Assembly: GCA_009697495.1 (NCBI GenBank) | Contig: SHUN01000237.1 | Coordinates: 1-5,682 of the forward strand | Direction: 5' to 3' | DNA length: 5,682 bases | From: Bryobacterales bacterium | GTDB lineage: Bacteria; Acidobacteriota; Terriglobia; Bryobacterales; Bryobacteraceae | Shown here: positions 5,555-5,682 of the stretch, piece after piece | How positions within the stretch are numbered: the first letter of the stretch is position 1 | How the letters are laid out: each line of letters begins with the position of its first letter | Made by a program: the position numbers and the translations under genes | Notes under the pieces: generated by a model | What the model saw: only the letters and a program-made list of their open reading frames with translations | Told to the model about the DNA's origin: nothing | Databases searched by the model: none

Positions 5555-5682
5555 TCGAGAGCTTTTATGATACCAAGCCGGGGTTTTTTTCGAGAAGCGG
5601 GGCGGATGGTCGCGTCGCATAACCGAATGGGGGAACGCACCGGCTCGCTTACGCTCGCGGCTCAGTAAATTTTCCGGAATCA
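5555..5682. other. Region upstream of ftsY
   Basis: This holds the presumed promoter of the ftsY-ribD-ribE operon and copy 3 of the dispersed repeat. On the minus strand TATCAT (5572-5567) resembles a -10 hexamer but has no good -35 partner and would give a leader of only a few nucleotides if translation starts at 5554. No other gene is seen up to the right edge. Confidence 0.35.
5637..5668 (+). repeat. Dispersed intergenic repeat, copy 3
   Basis: GCACC, GCT, GCT and ACGC blocks followed by an exact CGCGGCTCAGTAA (5656-5668) match copy 2 at 2829-2859 in the same orientation. Only a short TTAC/GTAA stem (5649-5652 with 5665-5668) is visible here, weaker than the hairpins of copies 1 and 2. 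The element may continue to the right edge. Confidence 0.6.

Noticed and set aside
5555..5620. A 22-residue basic extension of FtsY from the ATG at 5620
   Set aside because: No Shine-Dalgarno, no family resemblance, and MISSLFG at 5554 looks like a typical FtsY start; kept as an alternative only.

Overview
This window most likely comes from a high-GC acidobacterium, probably of the Solibacteraceae/Bryobacteraceae group. That is an inference from three things: a small secreted protein with an LTND-type double-helix domain that is common in Acidobacteriota, a secreted protein pairing a putative-Ig (He_PIG) segment with a BACON-like segment, and dispersed GC-rich intergenic repeats with a GCGGCTC(A/G)GTA core. 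No plasmid, phage, insertion-sequence, CRISPR, tRNA or rRNA signal was seen.

Layout. Positions 1-58 hold the first 19 codons of a minus-strand gene that runs off the left edge. A divergent AT-richer region (59-214) separates it from a plus-strand DHH/DHHA1 phosphoesterase (215-1177). A hairpin-bearing repeat region (1178-1342) follows. Next comes a divergent pair of exported proteins: a small LTND-domain protein on the minus strand (1343-1756) and an Ig-like protein with a Pro/Lys-rich tail on the plus strand (1823-2794), sharing a 66-bp promoter region. A second repeat region (2795-2882) with a 16-bp tandem duplication separates this pair from a compact minus-strand operon read from right to left: ftsY (5554-4607), ribD (4597-3488) and ribE (3488-2883). 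A third copy of the repeat lies upstream of ftsY (5637-5668).

How the genes fit together. FtsY is the signal-recognition-particle receptor GTPase. RibD and RibE supply the deaminase/reductase steps and the last step of riboflavin synthesis. ftsY and ribD are 9 nt apart, and ribD and ribE overlap by one base (TGATG), so the three are probably co-transcribed and the rib pair translationally coupled. The two exported proteins have no assignable function. The DHH protein has the family's metal and substrate motifs but no clear substrate.

Nothing in the window is a clear new multi-gene system. The most noteworthy items are the three related intergenic repeats (two of them bracketing the exported-protein pair), the internal duplication in the LTND protein, and an in-frame A AAA AAG slippery heptamer early in ftsY.
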